The notes beneath the pieces were generated by a model. The model did not search any database and had not been told where the DNA came from. It was given only the letters and a program-made list of their open reading frames with translations. Positions 28,164-36,051 of a stretch of DNA of 64,000 bases are shown piece by piece. Source of the DNA: Nitrososphaerota archaeon (lineage in GTDB: Archaea; Thermoproteota; Nitrososphaeria; Nitrososphaerales; CADDZS01); the NCBI GenBank assembly GCA_021325255.1, contig JAJPHP010000078.1, forward strand, positions 13,487 through 77,486, written 5' to 3'. Numbering within the stretch: the first letter of the stretch is position 1; the number at the start of each line of letters is the position of its first letter. Made by a program: the position numbers and the translations under genes.

Positions 28164-28427
28164 TCAGTGGATGGCGAGGCTTGCAAAAACAATCGCGATT
28201 AGGATGATGCACCCCACTAGAACCCATGCCCTACTTGGTGACGCGCGGAGTTTCTCGGCGCGGTAGATGTATGAGACCATCGCGAACGCAAGCAAGTCTA
28301 CCGCCACAAACAGAGCAAAGATGCCTTCGCTCACTTGGTTTAGGGCGTCAAGCGTCCACAGGAAGCCGGTGGAGAAGACCTGAAGCACAAGGAGAAGTGA
28401 GATCATCCTGTTCGCTTGATTCATCAC
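28164..28427 (-). CDS. Small three-helix membrane protein of the cytochrome b operon
   Basis: 87 residues with three hydrophobic stretches (MISLLLVLQVFSTGFLW; GIFALFVAVDLLAFAMVSYI; AWVLVGCIILIAIVFASLAI). It overlaps the end of the cytochrome b gene by 4 bp (ATGA type), so it is translationally coupled and should be a subunit or assembly factor of the same complex. It holds the place of the small OdsN-type gene that follows soxN in Sulfolobus, but sequence similarity cannot be judged. Confidence 0.7.
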   Translation of the reverse strand: MMNQANRMISLLLVLQVFSTGFLWTLDALNQVSEGIFALFVAVDLLAFAMVSYIYRAEKLRASPSRAWVLVGCIILIAIVFASLAIH

Positions 28428-29932
28428 TCTTCACTCCAGCCGATTTCAAACGCGCCGACTCTCCGCTTGATTTGACCACTTCCGAGGTCAGAGCGGTACA
28501 GCAGATAGGCCGTCCCTATCAGGATCAGACCCAGACCAAGTATCGAGATCACCAGGTACTCAACAAGAGGCATGCTGACGCCTCCAAGAACCAGTTTCAC
28601 TGAAGCATCCACCGATGCGCCTATGGCGAGAGCTCCGAGACCGCAGAGCGCGGCAAAGCTGATTCCGTTCCAGAGTTGAGCAGTCCTGATCGATGGTTTC
28701 GCCGAAACCTTTGGAGCGGCGGCTCTTGGGAAGATCAGGCGATACAATCCGAGCGAGAGCGCCGCGATAACTAGGGCAATGCCGCCAAGCACGAGAGCCG
28801 CCTGTTCGACTGGTATTGTTTGCCCCGGCGTAAGGTATCCCCAGATTGCAAGGACGACAAGCTCTGCCACGAAGATTGCCCCAACGGTCACAAATCTCGG
28901 CCTCTTCGAAATTCTCCTAGTTGGGCCACGGTCTATGAATGGTAAGATGATCAGGAGTATGAAAATCAAAGTGACGACCGAAAGAGCGACTGTAAGCGCC
29001 GCCTGCCCTAGTGGCCCGCTCTGCTCGAAGATAGATATCTTCAGAATTTGGTATATCCAGAGAAAGTACCAATCAGGCTGGGCCGCTGTCTGCGCGGCAA
29101 GCTCCGGCGTGTACTGCGGAGGCAGGTTGAGTGGGACAAGCGCGGATATCAGGAGCATGCCTGCACCGAAGAGTGCGGCGAGTTCAAGCAAGTATAGCGA
29201 CATATCAGGGAAGATCGGAACAAGCCTTGTCTTGTTCTCGGGAAGTGGCTCTCTTCCAGTCACCGGTTCGGAGACGCCGTGAGTTTCAAGCATGTACATC
29301 TTAACCGCCAAAAGCACGAGTAGCACGGCCGGGAGAACGACGACGTGCAGGTCGTAAAACCGAAGCAGTTCTGTCGCATCTCCACCCGCTCCCACGACTA
29401 GAAAACTTATGAGCGAGGAGACTGGTGGCGGGAGCGCATCGATCATCCCGATTCCGACGTCTGTCGCAGACTTTGAGACCACGGTCCAGGGAAGCAGATA
29501 TCCGGTGAATCCGAAGCCTAGGGTGACAAAGCCCATCCCCATTCCAACTAGCCACATTATCTCTTTGGGCTTCTTGTGCGTGGATACGAAGTAGTTTCGC
29601 ATCATGTGCATGAATGCGAGCATGATCATGGCGTATGCCGTGTAAAGATGGACGGTCTCGAGGAATCTGCCGTAAGAAACGTTCTGGAAAATGTATTGCG
29701 TAGTCGAGTAGGCCTGCGTCGGAGAGGGGATGTAGTAGAGCATCATTATGATCCCCGTGACTCCCTGGATAACGAAAGCTACAACGGTCAGGGCCCCGAG
29801 CCAGTAGAAGGGGTTGACCGAGTACTGGGGCGCCGGCCTCAGCATCTCGTAGGAAAGCCCTAGCCTTGAGTCAAACCACCTTACGAGCCGAACCAGGTTC
29901 CCTTTGTCTTCGCTTTCTTGCGTTTCAACCAA
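28424..29932 (-). CDS. Cytochrome b of bc1-like complex (SoxN type)
   Basis: 502 residues with a fused long C-terminal part, about 12 membrane helices. TM2 has His95 and His109 (VHLYTAYAMIMLAFMH), correctly spaced haem ligands. TM4 has His196 (RFYDLHVVVLP) but at the partner position, 15 residues on, is Lys211 (LLAVKMYML) instead of His. The Qo motif is PDWYFLW. It passes electrons from quinol to haem b and the Rieske protein. Encoded in the order cbsA-like, Rieske, cytochrome b, small membrane protein, with 10 bp and overlapping junctions, as in the Sulfolobus soxL2-cbsAB-soxN cluster. Confidence 0.92.
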   Translation of the reverse strand: MVETQESEDKGNLVRLVRWFDSRLGLSYEMLRPAPQYSVNPFYWLGALTVVAFVIQGVTGIIMMLYYIPSPTQAYSTTQYIFQNVSYGRFLETVHLYTAYAMIMLAFMHMMRNYFVSTHKKPKEIMWLVGMGMGFVTLGFGFTGYLLPWTVVSKSATDVGIGMIDALPPPVSSLISFLVVGAGGDATELLRFYDLHVVVLPAVLLVLLAVKMYMLETHGVSEPVTGREPLPENKTRLVPIFPDMSLYLLELAALFGAGMLLISALVPLNLPPQYTPELAAQTAAQPDWYFLWIYQILKISIFEQSGPLGQAALTVALSVVTLIFILLIILPFIDRGPTRRISKRPRFVTVGAIFVAELVVLAIWGYLTPGQTIPVEQAALVLGGIALVIAALSLGLYRLIFPRAAAPKVSAKPSIRTAQLWNGISFAALCGLGALAIGASVDASVKLVLGGVSMPLVEYLVISILGLGLILIGTAYLLYRSDLGSGQIKRRVGAFEIGWSEE

Positions 29933-29942
29933 TCACAAAATC

Positions 29943-30617
29943 TCAACTCACAATGTTTCCGCCCTGAAGATCCGAGGTGACGTCTGTTGACCCAGTGTTG
30001 TGTCCGAAAATTGCCGGTGGTGACATACCCACTGCGAAGATATCTCCACTCGTATCGACGTTCAAGATGACCTGTGGCTGAGGTCGGGGTGAAGGGCCAC
30101 TAACTACCTTTGCACCGTCTGCGAAATCATAGACAGACCCGTGGCAGCAGCAGTATCCCTGCGGCCCGGGGGCCTTGTAGACTGGGTTGCACGGAGGGGT
30201 CGTGCCTGGAGCCTGATAGGAATAGATACATCCCAAGTGTTGACAAATCAGGCTGAACGCCACGATGTCAGCGTCAGGCCCTACGCCTCCGGTAGCCTTC
30301 TGCCCTAACTTGACAAGGATGTTTGGCTCGTTATCCAAAGGGTAGTTGAAAACAACCGGCTTGTTAACCTGAAGATCGCTCAAGCTCGCGACCTTGATTT
30401 TCGGGAAAGTTTTGACATTTGAAGTGGTACCTGTTGCCCCGACGCGTTCCGTAATCGACTTTGATACAGCCGCGGTGCCTCCCACGGCGAGAAGCGCTGA
30501 TACCGTTACCGCCACCTTGAGGAAGCCTCTTCTTTCCTCGTCGGTTCCTTCCGGATTGCTTCTTGGCTGCTGGCTCGTCTGGGCCTTCTTTTCGTCTTCC
30601 GCCAAAATACCAGTCAA
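29943..30617 (-). CDS. Rieske iron-sulfur protein of bc1-like complex
   Basis: 224 residues. A charged N-terminus with ERRGFLKVAVTVSALLAVGG reads as a Tat signal-anchor, placing the head outside the membrane. The Rieske motifs CQHLGC and YCCCHGS are complete, with the Cys-pair and His ligands in order, followed by GPSPRPQP, the typical Pro loop. Four bases separate it from the cbsA-like gene and 10 from cytochrome b, so it is the Rieske subunit of that complex. An insertion of about 20 residues between the two motifs is Pro/Gly-rich. Confidence 0.92.
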   Translation of the reverse strand: MTGILAEDEKKAQTSQQPRSNPEGTDEERRGFLKVAVTVSALLAVGGTAAVSKSITERVGATGTTSNVKTFPKIKVASLSDLQVNKPVVFNYPLDNEPNILVKLGQKATGGVGPDADIVAFSLICQHLGCIYSYQAPGTTPPCNPVYKAPGPQGYCCCHGSVYDFADGAKVVSGPSPRPQPQVILNVDTSGDIFAVGMSPPAIFGHNTGSTDVTSDLQGGNIVS

Positions 30618-30620
30618 CTC

Positions 30621-31799
30621 TTACTTTTTGCTCGCAGAGGGCCTGACCACAGTCCCGATTACAATTCCCACAATCAACGCACTGACTGCAACAATGATCG
30701 CGAGCTCTATGGTCACACTACCAGCGGGATTCGGTATGACAGGAGAGGGTGAAGGTGAAGAAGGCGGAGCGAGAGAACTGATAGTGATATTGTACCACTG
30801 TGAGACGGATTTGAACTCAGCCGACTCGCCGAGTTTTCCCTGCCAGACGGCCATTGCCATGAAATAAGATGAACCGGTCTTGAGCTGAACCCTGTATTGT
30901 GGAGCATCAGAAGTAGTAAAACTTCTTACCATCTCGACGGTCCAAGTCTTGTTAGCGAAAGAGTAGTAGCTCCCTACGTGAATATCAAACGGATCAGCGT
31001 TTGGCACAAGATTGGAGGCATTCGCGCCAAAACTCCCGGCTATAATGAAGAAGCCAGTGGTGTTTGTGTAGTCATCTTCTGCAAACGACAGATTTTCGGG
31101 TGGATAGATTGGATTACCTGCCGTGTCGGTGTAACCACCGGGAAAGCCTGTGTCATTTGGATTGTTGTCAGTGGGGTTTGATTGCCAGTGCCAGATTTCA
31201 GCAGCACCGCCTGTGATGGCTCCGTTGGTGCCCAGTTGCATTGCGGGGGATTGCTTTCTTTCGGATTGGTTGGCAATGAACCAGAGTATGGCTGCTCTAT
31301 CTGGGTAGTAGTACGTCGAGTTATAAAATAGTTGGGTAATGTTTGCGGCGGGGCCAGGGGGCAGTGGGAGCAATGTCCCGTTTGGTGCTGTGTACATTTC
31401 ACTGTTAGAAGCAAATGAAGGGCCGCTGGTATCATTCCATCGCAATAGCATATAGATATAGAACCCGTCGTTTGCGGATTTGACGAGCAGATTGGGAGTG
31501 TGTCCTCCGCCTGGAGAAACAGAAGCGGCCAGAGGTACGCTTGTCCAGTTGATAACGTTCCAAAATGATTCACTTCCCGGCGACGTGTAGTTTGGCGATC
31601 CATCGACTCTATACGATGTTATATTGGTGAATGAAGACTGGGCGTATGAAGGCAAGAGCGTGGATGAAATGTACACATTCGCAAACAATGTAGACGAGAG
31701 CAGGCCCAAGATAATCACCATGACAGCCAAAAAAGCTGTAATGCGTCGATTCACTTTCAATGACCTCAGAATTCGAAAGGGAATAGGAATTGAAATCAT
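30621..31799 (-). CDS. CbsA-like haem-binding protein (ethylbenzene-dehydrogenase gamma type domain)
   Basis: 392 residues. An N-terminal membrane segment (ITAFLAVMVIILGLLSSTLF) and a C-terminal one (ELAIIVAVSALIVGIVIGTV) flank an extracellular domain rich in N-x-S/T sequons (NTTGF, NDTGF, NISLF-type), as in Sulfolobus cytochrome b558/566 CbsA. Domain segments such as DGFYIYMLLRWNDTS, WIANQSERK and AAEIWHWQSNP match the haem-binding EB_dh/CbsA family, His in EIWHW being a likely axial ligand. Placed with Rieske and cytochrome b as in Sulfolobus it would take electrons from the Rieske protein; no separate cbsB-like gene is seen between them. Confidence 0.82.
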   Translation of the reverse strand: MISIPIPFRILRSLKVNRRITAFLAVMVIILGLLSSTLFANVYISSTLLPSYAQSSFTNITSYRVDGSPNYTSPGSESFWNVINWTSVPLAASVSPGGGHTPNLLVKSANDGFYIYMLLRWNDTSGPSFASNSEMYTAPNGTLLPLPPGPAANITQLFYNSTYYYPDRAAILWFIANQSERKQSPAMQLGTNGAITGGAAEIWHWQSNPTDNNPNDTGFPGGYTDTAGNPIYPPENLSFAEDDYTNTTGFFIIAGSFGANASNLVPNADPFDIHVGSYYSFANKTWTVEMVRSFTTSDAPQYRVQLKTGSSYFMAMAVWQGKLGESAEFKSVSQWYNITISSLAPPSSPSPSPVIPNPAGSVTIELAIIVAVSALIVGIVIGTVVRPSASKK

Positions 31800-31822
31800 A
31801 GAATCTATCCAAACGCCTCGAG

Positions 31823-32053
31823 TTATGCTGACTCATTGACAAATCGGAAGGTCGAAGGTCTACGGACGCTTTCCTTGATCCTCTCCGAACGGCCAGAGCA
31901 GCGACAGATAGGCGCAATCAACGACGAATTTACGGAAATAAAAGCGATTCGCGATTTGAGTTTTTGATAACATTGCAGAAAGAAATAAGGCCCACAAACC
32001 AGAAGGACTTTTTGCTGCTCCGCCGCTTGGAGTACTTCCTTTGGATTCGACAT
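31823..32053 (-). CDS. Possible small protein at the head of the cytochrome operon
   Basis: 76-codon frame starting ATG 32053 (MSNPKEVLQAAEQQK), 24 bp before the cbsA-like start. A strong TATA (cttataaagg on the minus strand, 32081-32090) would start transcription at about 32058, making this frame nearly leaderless, and a palindrome of the shared family lies upstream of it. The first 35 residues look protein-like; the rest is Ser/Arg-rich. Not a known family. It may be a real small gene or a decayed one in what is otherwise the cbsA leader. Confidence 0.4.
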   Translation of the reverse strand: MSNPKEVLQAAEQQKVLLVCGPYFFLQCYQKLKSRIAFISVNSSLIAPICRCSGRSERIKESVRRPSTFRFVNESA

Positions 32054-32097
32054 CAAGCTTACGGCTTTGAAATTTGCCCTTTATAAGAAATGGAGAC

Positions 32098-32117
32098 GAT
32101 TATCAAATTTAAGAATC
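32098..32117 (-). promoter_or_regulatory. Operator palindrome upstream of cbsA-like operon
   Basis: gattatca-aatt-taagaatc, one mismatch in the inner core; centre 22-23 bp from the minus-strand TATA at 32081-32090. Same architecture as other family members, linking the respiratory module to the regulon. Confidence 0.5.
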
Positions 32118-32182
32118 AGCCGACTTGAATTCTATCTTACTGGGCGAATCTGCCTAGTCTGTCACCTCAGCATTCTCTGACA

Positions 32183-32198
32183 TTATCAACATTGAGAA
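32183..32198 (+). promoter_or_regulatory. Operator palindrome upstream of membrane protein gene
   Basis: ttatca-acat-tgagaa, centred 24-25 bp before the TATA attttatac (32211-32219). Divergent partner of the site at 32098-32117. Confidence 0.55.
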
Positions 32199-32270
32199 TT
32201 GTATCTGGGGATTTTATACCCGAAAGTCTCTTCACTGAGATGTAGTCGCCTTAAGGAGGCCTCAAATTAC

Positions 32271-32756
32271 ATGACAGTTGAAGCCGTGAGCAGGACGTCT
32301 GTTAGAGAATTGCAGGTTGAAAAAGGTGCCAATGTTTCCTCTAGAGGGATTGCATTCGGTCTTGCACTGACAGGTTTTGCGATTCAGGTCGCAATTACGA
32401 TCTGGACGTCGATCATGTTCGCCTTCTTCTACGATCCGGGTCTAGGATTCTATGGAGGCGGAATGATGGGCGCAATGATGAATGGATTCTACCGCGGGGC
32501 GATGGGAAGCTATTACTCGTCCGGAATGCTCTCTGGATGGGTCGGTGGCGCATGGCTTTCGTTCTCAGCCCTGGTAATCGTGCTTGGAGCAATCGGGTTA
32601 TGGGAAATGAAGTCGCGAAATGAAAGAGCCGCGATGACGGGGTCAGCGCTCGTACTCATCGCAGCGTTAGTCGCCTTCCCAACCATGTGGGGGCTGCTCG
32701 TAGGCTCTTCACTCATGGTGGCGGGCGGGGTAATTGAAATCGCGAATGCACCTTGA
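32271..32756 (+). CDS. Four-helix membrane protein, Met/Gly-rich loop
   Basis: 161 residues from ATG 32271, chosen because of an upstream TATA (32211-32219) and a Shine-Dalgarno-like aaggagg (32253-32259); the frame is open from a TTG at 32199 that would overlap the promoter. Four hydrophobic helices (GIAFGLALTGFAIQVAITIW; AWLSFSALVIVLGAIGLW; AMTGSALVLIAALVAFPTM; VGSSLMVAGGVIEIA) and between the first two a Met/Gly/Tyr-rich loop GGGMMGAMMNGF, the kind of segment that can bind soft metals. Next gene downstream is a metal P-type ATPase with the same operator, so a metal- or stress-related role is suggested. Family not recognised. Confidence 0.7.
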   Translation: MTVEAVSRTSVRELQVEKGANVSSRGIAFGLALTGFAIQVAITIWTSIMFAFFYDPGLGFYGGGMMGAMMNGFYRGAMGSYYSSGMLSGWVGGAWLSFSALVIVLGAIGLWEMKSRNERAAMTGSALVLIAALVAFPTMWGLLVGSSLMVAGGVIEIANAP

Positions 32757-33199
32757 GTCGCGCACTTAGTCGCCGATGAATTGGCTAATTGCTGTACCAT
32801 TCAATTTACAAGCTCTTCGATAAGCTCTCAATATTGAAGATCGTTTCAGTGGTCTGAAAGAATCCTTACCCAGTATAATCATCTGAAGAAATCGCCAAGA
32901 AACTAAGATTTGCCGATCTGCTCTAATTGTGGAAGTCTTGTGCTAGATCGAGGGGGGCAGGATTTTCGTCGTCATGCAACTGCCTGAAGCAGACTACCTC
33001 GGCAAGATTAGGAACGAGACGCTGTAATGTGCGCTCTGTTTTGTTCTACCTTTTCGATTTGTCAGACTCAATCTGGATATTGATTGCAGATGCTTTTCCG
33101 ATAGAGGTCGTCTCAAGTTCTCAAGATTGATAATCGTACTCCTTCAATAAATAAGGTGTGCAGCGTATCTTTCATGATGCTGCGGAGGCGAAAAGAGGA
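32757..33199 (+). other. 443 bp intergenic region with two promoter-like elements
   Basis: Contains an imperfect palindrome ctctca-atat-tgaaga (32825-32840), a TATA-like agtataatc (32870-32878), a 25-codon frame TTG 32910 to TGA 32987 with CSNC and a His (PICSNCGSLVL), then the operator and TATA of the P-type ATPase. The micro-frame may be a zinc-knuckle peptide or a chance frame. Confidence 0.35.
33118..33133 (+). promoter_or_regulatory. Operator palindrome upstream of metal P-type ATPase
   Basis: ttctca-agat-tgataa, centre 24-25 bp before the TATA caataaataagg (33144-33155). Confidence 0.55.
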
Positions 33200-35143
33200 A
33201 TGAATCGAACGCGATTAACCGCCAATCAAGACCTGTCAACAGCCAAAGCACCTCTTTCAGAAAATCGCGTCAAGCAGCGACGGAGGAGTCCCCTGCGTAC
33301 AGTAGCTTCCGTGGCCCGCAGGTATCCTATTCCTGTCTTTGCAATTGCTGGGCTCCTAGCGGGAACAGTGCTTGAATTTGCTCTGGCTGAACCCGCTCTG
33401 GCGCGCTGGGTTTGGTACGCCACGCTTGTCATTGGTGGAGCTCCAATCGTTTGGGGCACACTGCGCGGGATGCTCCGCGGCCAATTTGCCGCCGACATTG
33501 TTGCCATGCTCGCAATAATTGCAGCTATTCTCATGGATCAGGCTTTTGCCGGCGCAGTTGTCGTCCTCATGCAGTCAGGTGGTGAAGCTATAGAAGACTA
33601 TGGTCTGAGAAGAGCCTCGTCCTCACTCGATGAGCTCCTAGCTCGGGCACCCAAGATGGCAAGACGGATCACTTATGGATCGATCGAAGAAATTGAAGTC
33701 TCCGGAGTCAGAGTCGGCGACCTTCTGCTGGTCAGGCCGGGCGATCTAGTTCCTGTCGACGGGACGATAACTTACGGTAGCTCGGAAATTGACGAGTCGG
33801 CGCTGACCGGTGAGCCGCTGCCTAGGACGAAGAGCGTCGGTGACACCGTCCTCAGCGGTAGCGTGAACACGAACCTTGCCTTCGAGATGAGGGCAGATAG
33901 GCCAAGTAGCGAGAGCCAGTACACCAAGATCGTCGAACTGGTTAGGCGGGCACAGGAGGAAAAACCACCAATCCAGAGACTCGCTGATCACTACGCGGTG
34001 TACTTTACACCCATCACACTTGCTGTCGCGTTCGTTGGGTTCCTCATCACTTTGAATCCCGTGACGGTCCTTGCGGTGCTCGTTGTTGCTATGCCCTGTC
34101 CGCTTATACTTGCCACTCCCATAGCGGTAATCAGCGCTGTAAACCGCGCGGCAAAACGGGGGATAATCGTAAAGGGCGGGGCAGCCATCGAACAAATAGG
34201 TCGAGCAAAGGCGGTCGCTTTTGACAAGACCGGCACCATTACATATGGCACTCCATTCGTCGAAAAGATAATCTCGATCGATCGCATCCCTTCCGATGCA
34301 TTGTTGTACAAAGTTGGTTGCATTGGGCAACTGTCTTCGCACGTAGTGGCTCGGTCGATTGCAACTAAAGCAATACAGAAATTTTCCAAACTCGAGCTAC
34401 CCTTGAATTTCAAAGAAACGCCCGGAGCAGGTGCTGAAGGGGATATTGGGGGAGAACACATAGCAATAGGCTCGAAACGATTCATCGAGAGCCTCATCGG
34501 CAGGGAGATTTCCGGAAGGAGCTTTGAAAGAGTGATAGGAGAGGCCCAGACCCGAGGCAGGCTCCTGACTTTCGTCGCAATCAACTCAAAGCCCGCTGGA
34601 GTCATCGTATTCAGCGACCAGATTCGCGCAGGAGTTCCCGCGATGATTCAGAAGCTCCACGATCTTGGCGTCGAAGAAACAGTAATGCTGACGGGGGACA
34701 ACGCAAGAAATGCGGAGGCAATTACCAGAGCCGCTGGAATACATAACTTTGAAGCGAATCTGCTCCCAGGTCAGAAAGTCGAGGCACTCCTGAAGCTGAA
34801 GCAGAAGTTTGACCCTCTCGTGATGGTCGGCGATGGCATCAACGACGCTCCCGCCCTCGCTACTGCAACCGTGGGTGTCGCGATGGGCGCTCACGGCGCT
34901 GGAATCTCTGCAGAAGCTGCGGATGTCGTACTGCTAGTCGACGATGTCACTGTCCTAACAGACGCAATGTTGATCGGACAGCGGATGCTCAGGGTGGCAA
35001 AGCAGGGGATCTTTATCGGCCTGGGGTTCAGTTTCGTGTTGATGGCGATCGCCGCCCTTGGTTTCATTCCTCCGACAGTAGGCGCAATGCTTCAGGAAGT
35101 TATCGATGCGTCGGTTATCCTCAACGCCCTGAGGGCGCGCTGA
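33200..35143 (+). CDS. Heavy-metal-translocating P-type ATPase (P1B)
   Basis: 647 residues from ATG 33200, preferred over the GTG at 33158 because that one coincides with the promoter; a purine-rich gaggcgaaaagagga precedes the ATG. Seen: no N-terminal HMA domain, two N-terminal membrane helices, the actuator TGEPLPRTK, the metal helix AMPCPLILATP, the phosphorylation motif DKTGTIT, MLTGDN and GDGINDAPALA in the hinge. The ion-binding motif is MPC, not the usual CPC or CPH, so metal specificity is unclear. It exports or imports a metal across the cytoplasmic membrane. Its promoter has the shared palindrome. Confidence 0.92.
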   Translation: MNRTRLTANQDLSTAKAPLSENRVKQRRRSPLRTVASVARRYPIPVFAIAGLLAGTVLEFALAEPALARWVWYATLVIGGAPIVWGTLRGMLRGQFAADIVAMLAIIAAILMDQAFAGAVVVLMQSGGEAIEDYGLRRASSSLDELLARAPKMARRITYGSIEEIEVSGVRVGDLLLVRPGDLVPVDGTITYGSSEIDESALTGEPLPRTKSVGDTVLSGSVNTNLAFEMRADRPSSESQYTKIVELVRRAQEEKPPIQRLADHYAVYFTPITLAVAFVGFLITLNPVTVLAVLVVAMPCPLILATPIAVISAVNRAAKRGIIVKGGAAIEQIGRAKAVAFDKTGTITYGTPFVEKIISIDRIPSDALLYKVGCIGQLSSHVVARSIATKAIQKFSKLELPLNFKETPGAGAEGDIGGEHIAIGSKRFIESLIGREISGRSFERVIGEAQTRGRLLTFVAINSKPAGVIVFSDQIRAGVPAMIQKLHDLGVEETVMLTGDNARNAEAITRAAGIHNFEANLLPGQKVEALLKLKQKFDPLVMVGDGINDAPALATATVGVAMGAHGAGISAEAADVVLLVDDVTVLTDAMLIGQRMLRVAKQGIFIGLGFSFVLMAIAALGFIPPTVGAMLQEVIDASVILNALRAR

Positions 35144-35150
35144 GGGCAGA

Positions 35151-35690
35151 TTATTTCACCTCGACCTTGTGTGTCTTTGCTTCGGTTGGAGTCTTCTTGG
35201 GTACTGTTACCACGAGAATTCCGTCTTTGACAGAGGCATCCGCTTTCTCGGGGATTACTTCCTCAGGAAAGGTCATATCCCTCCTGACCTTAGAGTAGGT
35301 CCTTTCTCTGTGGACGAACCCCTCCTTCCGTTCGTCGACGTTTGCTGTTTCCGCTTCACCTTCGATGTGAATCTCTCTGGGGGTGACAGAAATGTCGAGC
35401 TTTTCCTTCGGTATGCCGGGCACTTCCGCACGAACCTTGTATTCGTTCCCTGTATCGATTAGATCGGTGAAAACTCTCCTGGTCTCCGGGAGTCCCAGGG
35501 AACGCCAGCTAGGAATGAGCCAGCTTCCACCGAAGGGGCTGAGGAAGGACCTCTCAAAACGTTTTTCAAAATCCGTAAAGACGCGGTCGATTTCCCGTGC
35601 GTACTCGTTCGGACTCCAGACTGCGATCTCTTCTTTTTGCGCATCGCGTGCAACTTTCTCTTCCAACTTCTTTTTCTGCTTTTGTGGCAA
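35151..35690 (-). CDS. hsp20: Small heat shock protein Hsp20
   Basis: 179 residues, TTG start. An N-terminal region of about 75 residues (REIDRVFTDFEKRFERSFLS) precedes the alpha-crystallin domain: VFTDLIDTGNEYKVRAEVPG, IPKEKLDISV, KEGFVHRERTYSKVRRDMTF and the closing KDGILVVTVPKK. ATP-independent chaperone of unfolding proteins. Just downstream of and convergent to the metal ATPase; its own promoter carries a perfect TTCTCA-N4-TGAGAA site, so it is part of the same regulon. Confidence 0.95.
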   Translation of the reverse strand: MPQKQKKKLEEKVARDAQKEEIAVWSPNEYAREIDRVFTDFEKRFERSFLSPFGGSWLIPSWRSLGLPETRRVFTDLIDTGNEYKVRAEVPGIPKEKLDISVTPREIHIEGEAETANVDERKEGFVHRERTYSKVRRDMTFPEEVIPEKADASVKDGILVVTVPKKTPTEAKTHKVEVK

Positions 35691-35753
35691 TGTGAAGTTT
35701 AGGATCTCCTGTAGTTAACTTGGAGGTTCAGTACTTCATAAGAATTGGGTAGA

Positions 35754-35769
35754 TTCTCACACTTGAGAA
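35754..35769 (-). promoter_or_regulatory. Operator palindrome upstream of hsp20
   Basis: Perfect ttctca-cact-tgagaa; centre about 22 bp upstream of the minus-strand TATA. Confidence 0.65.
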
Positions 35770-35918
35770 TGAGGTCCTACTCATGCGAAACAGTTGGGCA
35801 GAAACTCGCACTACGGGAGACGACGTCTCAACCTCGTAAGAATCGTTATTTAGATCGGCTACGAAATTCGCAACTTGAAAAGAGAATAAGAAAAAGAAGC
35901 ATGACTGAAGGATAACTA

Positions 35919-35938
35919 GATTCTCAATACTGAGAATC
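35919..35938 (+). promoter_or_regulatory. Operator palindrome upstream of CBS-zinc finger gene
   Basis: Perfect 8-4-8 palindrome gattctca-atac-tgagaatc, the best member of the family; TATA centred about 25 bp downstream. Confidence 0.7.
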
Positions 35939-36051
35939 GTCACACTCAGATATATAGTGCAAGCATCCAAATATGAAGTCACGTCAGCGAATTTTACGCA
36001 CGCGCCGAGCGCAGAAATTCGGCCCAGAACTCTCGAACGAGGCTAAGAAAA

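Larger units (their letters stand above)
35691..36051. other. 361 bp divergent promoter region, hsp20 and CBS gene
   Basis: No gene. Carries two palindromes of the shared family (35754-35769 for hsp20; 35919-35938 for the CBS gene) and matching TATA boxes (minus cttatgaag near 35739; plus agatatatag at 35948-35957). Confidence 0.6.

Noticed and set aside
33746..34605. Two long minus-strand frames within the P-type ATPase
   Set aside because: Shadow frames of a gene with DKTGT and GDGIND motifs in the other strand.
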